DNA of 6,735 nt, taken from JBMNNU01 sp050942695 (GTDB taxonomy: Bacteria > Chloroflexota > UBA6077). Below are positions 5,808-6,735 of this stretch, one piece after another. Both the position numbers and the translations under genes were made by a program. Location of the stretch: contig JBMNNU010000180.1 of NCBI GenBank assembly GCA_050942695.1, forward strand, positions 1 to 6,735, given 5' to 3'. The notes under the pieces are model-generated. The model searched no databases, was not told the DNA's origin, and saw only the letters and a program-made list of their open reading frames with translations. Every line of letters begins with the position of its first letter. Positions within the stretch are counted from its first letter, which is position 1.

Positions 5808-6258
5808 ACTCGTGCTCGCGATGCGGACTGTCCATCATGAAGAAGTTGCTCAGGTTTCCGCCAGACTGGTGCTCTTGGTAGACGAAGACGAGGTCTCTCT
5901 CGTCGAAGCTCCTGAACCAATCCTCCCAGTCGATAAGCTGCAGAGATTGGCCTCCGTATCCTGGAAAGTTAAAGCGCAGAACCCCAGGGCGCCCCTCGTG
6001 TTCCGTACCCGGCACCGTGGCCGGCTGGGCACCCCGCTCCTCGGCCCACTGTTTGATCACCTCGTGGCTTCGCGTGGCTAGCGATTGCCCCGGTTTGTCC
6101 TCGTGCTCGTCGACGTTGTGAATCCACTTTGCCCTGAGCGTAGTATCGGAGAGCCTATCCCCGTACTTCTCCAGAAAGCGGATATCTTCTTCTGTCACGT
6201 TTTTCGCCGCAATGGTTGTGGATTTCCCCCCCTGGCGGCCCTTGTTGCTGTGTGCCAT
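5806..6258 (-). CDS. Uncharacterised conserved 150-residue protein
   Basis: I cannot assign a function. The protein is hydrophilic, with no signal peptide or membrane segment. A short basic, glycine-containing N-terminus (1-13) is followed by a helix-rich segment TEEDIRFLEKYGDRLSDTTL (22-41), an acidic histidine-rich stretch (HNVDEHEDKPG, 47-57), SHEVIKQWAEERG (64-76), and a C-terminal domain with PATVPGTEHEGRPGVLRFNFPGYGG (79-103), WEDWFRSFDERDLVFVYQEH (111-130) and SNFF (137-140). The pattern 'WAEERG..PA.V.GT…G.LR..FPGY.G…W..WF..FDE..L.F.YQ' is one I recall from small conserved bacterial proteins of unknown function, some loosely labelled 1,4-alpha-glucan branching enzyme with no visible support for that name. 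The start is well supported: GGAG at 6266-6269 lies seven bases before the ATG. The gene is 117 bases downstream of the YbaK-like gene on the same strand, so it could share its transcript or have its own promoter. Confidence 0.85.
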   Translation of the reverse strand: MAHSNKGRQGGKSTTIAAKNVTEEDIRFLEKYGDRLSDTTLRAKWIHNVDEHEDKPGQSLATRSHEVIKQWAEERGAQPATVPGTEHEGRPGVLRFNFPGYGGQSLQLIDWEDWFRSFDERDLVFVYQEHQSGGNLSNFFMMDSPHREHE

Positions 6259-6339
6259 CCGCTCACTCCATAACGGTATAAGGTCGGAATTCAGGCGGAG
6301 GGATGCAGGGAGTATGCCAACTGGTAGGTGCGTGGGGTT

Positions 6340-6363
6340 GCGCGCCCAGCCGTAAAGGCGCGC
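6340..6363. other. Intergenic hairpin downstream of the YbaK-like gene
   Basis: GCGCGCC (6340-6346) and GGCGCGC (6357-6363) form a perfect 7-bp stem with a 10-base loop, 12 bases past the stop of the minus-strand ybaK-like gene. No T-run follows on the minus strand, so it may slow, attenuate or protect a transcript end rather than act as a full intrinsic terminator. The rest of this 117-base gap (6259-6375) shows only the Shine-Dalgarno site of the downstream gene; I could not identify a promoter. Confidence 0.4.
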
Positions 6364-6375
6364 GGTCGAGCGCCC

Positions 6376-6735
6376 TTACTCGAGGATGTCTACTACGGTG
6401 GCTTTAGTGGCCTTGGCCAGGTCTGATGGCGCGATCAAAATGGCGAGCCCTCTCATGCCGGCGCTCACGCAGATGGTGGAATGCTGGAGAGCGGAGCTAT
6501 CCAGGTACACCGGATAGGAGCGCCTGCCTCCCAGCGGTGACACCCCTCCTTTTATGAAGCCCGTCAACCGGGATATCTCCGAAGGGTCAACCATCTCAGC
6601 CCGTTTGTCGCCCATGGCCTGAGCGAGCTTTCGAAGGCTGAGCGATTCGTCGCCGGGCACCAAGGCCAGGATAACCCCTTGCCGCTCCCCCCTGGCTATG
6701 AGTGTTTTGAACATCGCGCCAGCGGGTATGCCCAG
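6376..6735 (-). CDS. ybaK: YbaK/EbsC-family Cys-tRNA(Pro) deacylase, N-terminus beyond the window
   Basis: This is a single-domain trans-editing enzyme of the YbaK/EbsC family. Characterised members hydrolyse Cys-tRNA(Pro), removing cysteine wrongly attached by prolyl-tRNA synthetase. The frame is open to the right edge, so the 119 residues visible are the C-terminal three quarters of a protein usually about 155 long. The edge-proximal sequence LGIPAGAMFKTL aligns in kind with the LG…(V/Y)(F/Y)KTL segment of YbaK, so the ATG at 6714 inside it is an internal methionine and not the start. The Lys of FKTL corresponds to the conserved active-site lysine. Counting from that internal ATG, other signatures are LALVPGDESLSLRKLAQAMG (16-35), TGFIKGGVSPLG (51-62), PVYLDSSA (68-75) and CVSAGMRGLAI (82-92), followed by SDLAKATKATVVDI. 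Nothing looks broken. Related YbaK-like proteins can differ in tRNA specificity, so the exact substrate is inferred. Confidence 0.93.
   Translation of the reverse strand: MGIPAGAMFKTLIARGERQGVILALVPGDESLSLRKLAQAMGDKRAEMVDPSEISRLTGFIKGGVSPLGGRRSYPVYLDSSALQHSTICVSAGMRGLAILIAPSDLAKATKATVVDILE

Noticed and set aside
6217..6255. P-loop look-alike GRQGGKST at the N-terminus of the 150-residue protein
   Set aside because: A Walker A motif needs a glycine five residues before the GK pair; that position is lysine here, and there is no preceding beta strand or Walker B motif.
6376..6714. Taking ATG 6714 as the true start of the YbaK-like protein
   Set aside because: The frame stays open to the window edge and the upstream residues LGIPAGA fit the conserved region before FKTL, so the start lies outside the window.

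Overview
The window reads as ordinary chromosomal DNA from a bacterium, probably an environmental lineage. No gene fixes the taxon. Moderate GC content, TTG-type start contexts, a homoserine dehydrogenase of the short form without an ACT domain, and dispersed palindromic repeats between genes would fit Chloroflexota/Dehalococcoidia-like genomes, but that is a low-confidence guess. I saw no phage, transposase, CRISPR, tRNA or rRNA.

Layout. Bases 1-190 hold no securely identified gene; two overlapping minus-strand frames stay open to the left edge. A plus-strand MFS drug/metabolite transporter follows (191-1471). A convergent gap carries a nested palindromic repeat (1473-1554). Nicotinate phosphoribosyltransferase, the entry enzyme of NAD salvage, lies on the minus strand (1606-3030). 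The AT-rich gap of about 280 bases between it and the next, divergent gene holds a heptameric tandem array with an inverted partner copy, plus an operator-like nested palindrome. Two plus-strand genes then form a probable operon: a CNNM/CorC-type membrane protein with paired CBS domains (3311-4672) and homoserine dehydrogenase (4698-5741). A perfect 14-bp-stem hairpin (5758-5801) separates that operon from two minus-strand genes: an uncharacterised 150-residue soluble protein (5806-6258) and a YbaK/EbsC-type Cys-tRNA(Pro) deacylase whose N-terminus lies beyond the right edge (6376-6735).

The genes do not form one pathway. They cover transport, NAD salvage, probable Mg2+/divalent-cation export, the homoserine branch of aspartate-family amino-acid synthesis, and translation quality control. 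I do not see a new multi-gene system. The points most worth a second look are the homoserine dehydrogenase start, where a strong Shine-Dalgarno sequence points to an ATC codon and the only canonical start would remove the first Rossmann strand; the two intergenic repeat structures, one of which abuts the start codon of nicotinate phosphoribosyltransferase; and the uncharacterised 150-residue family.
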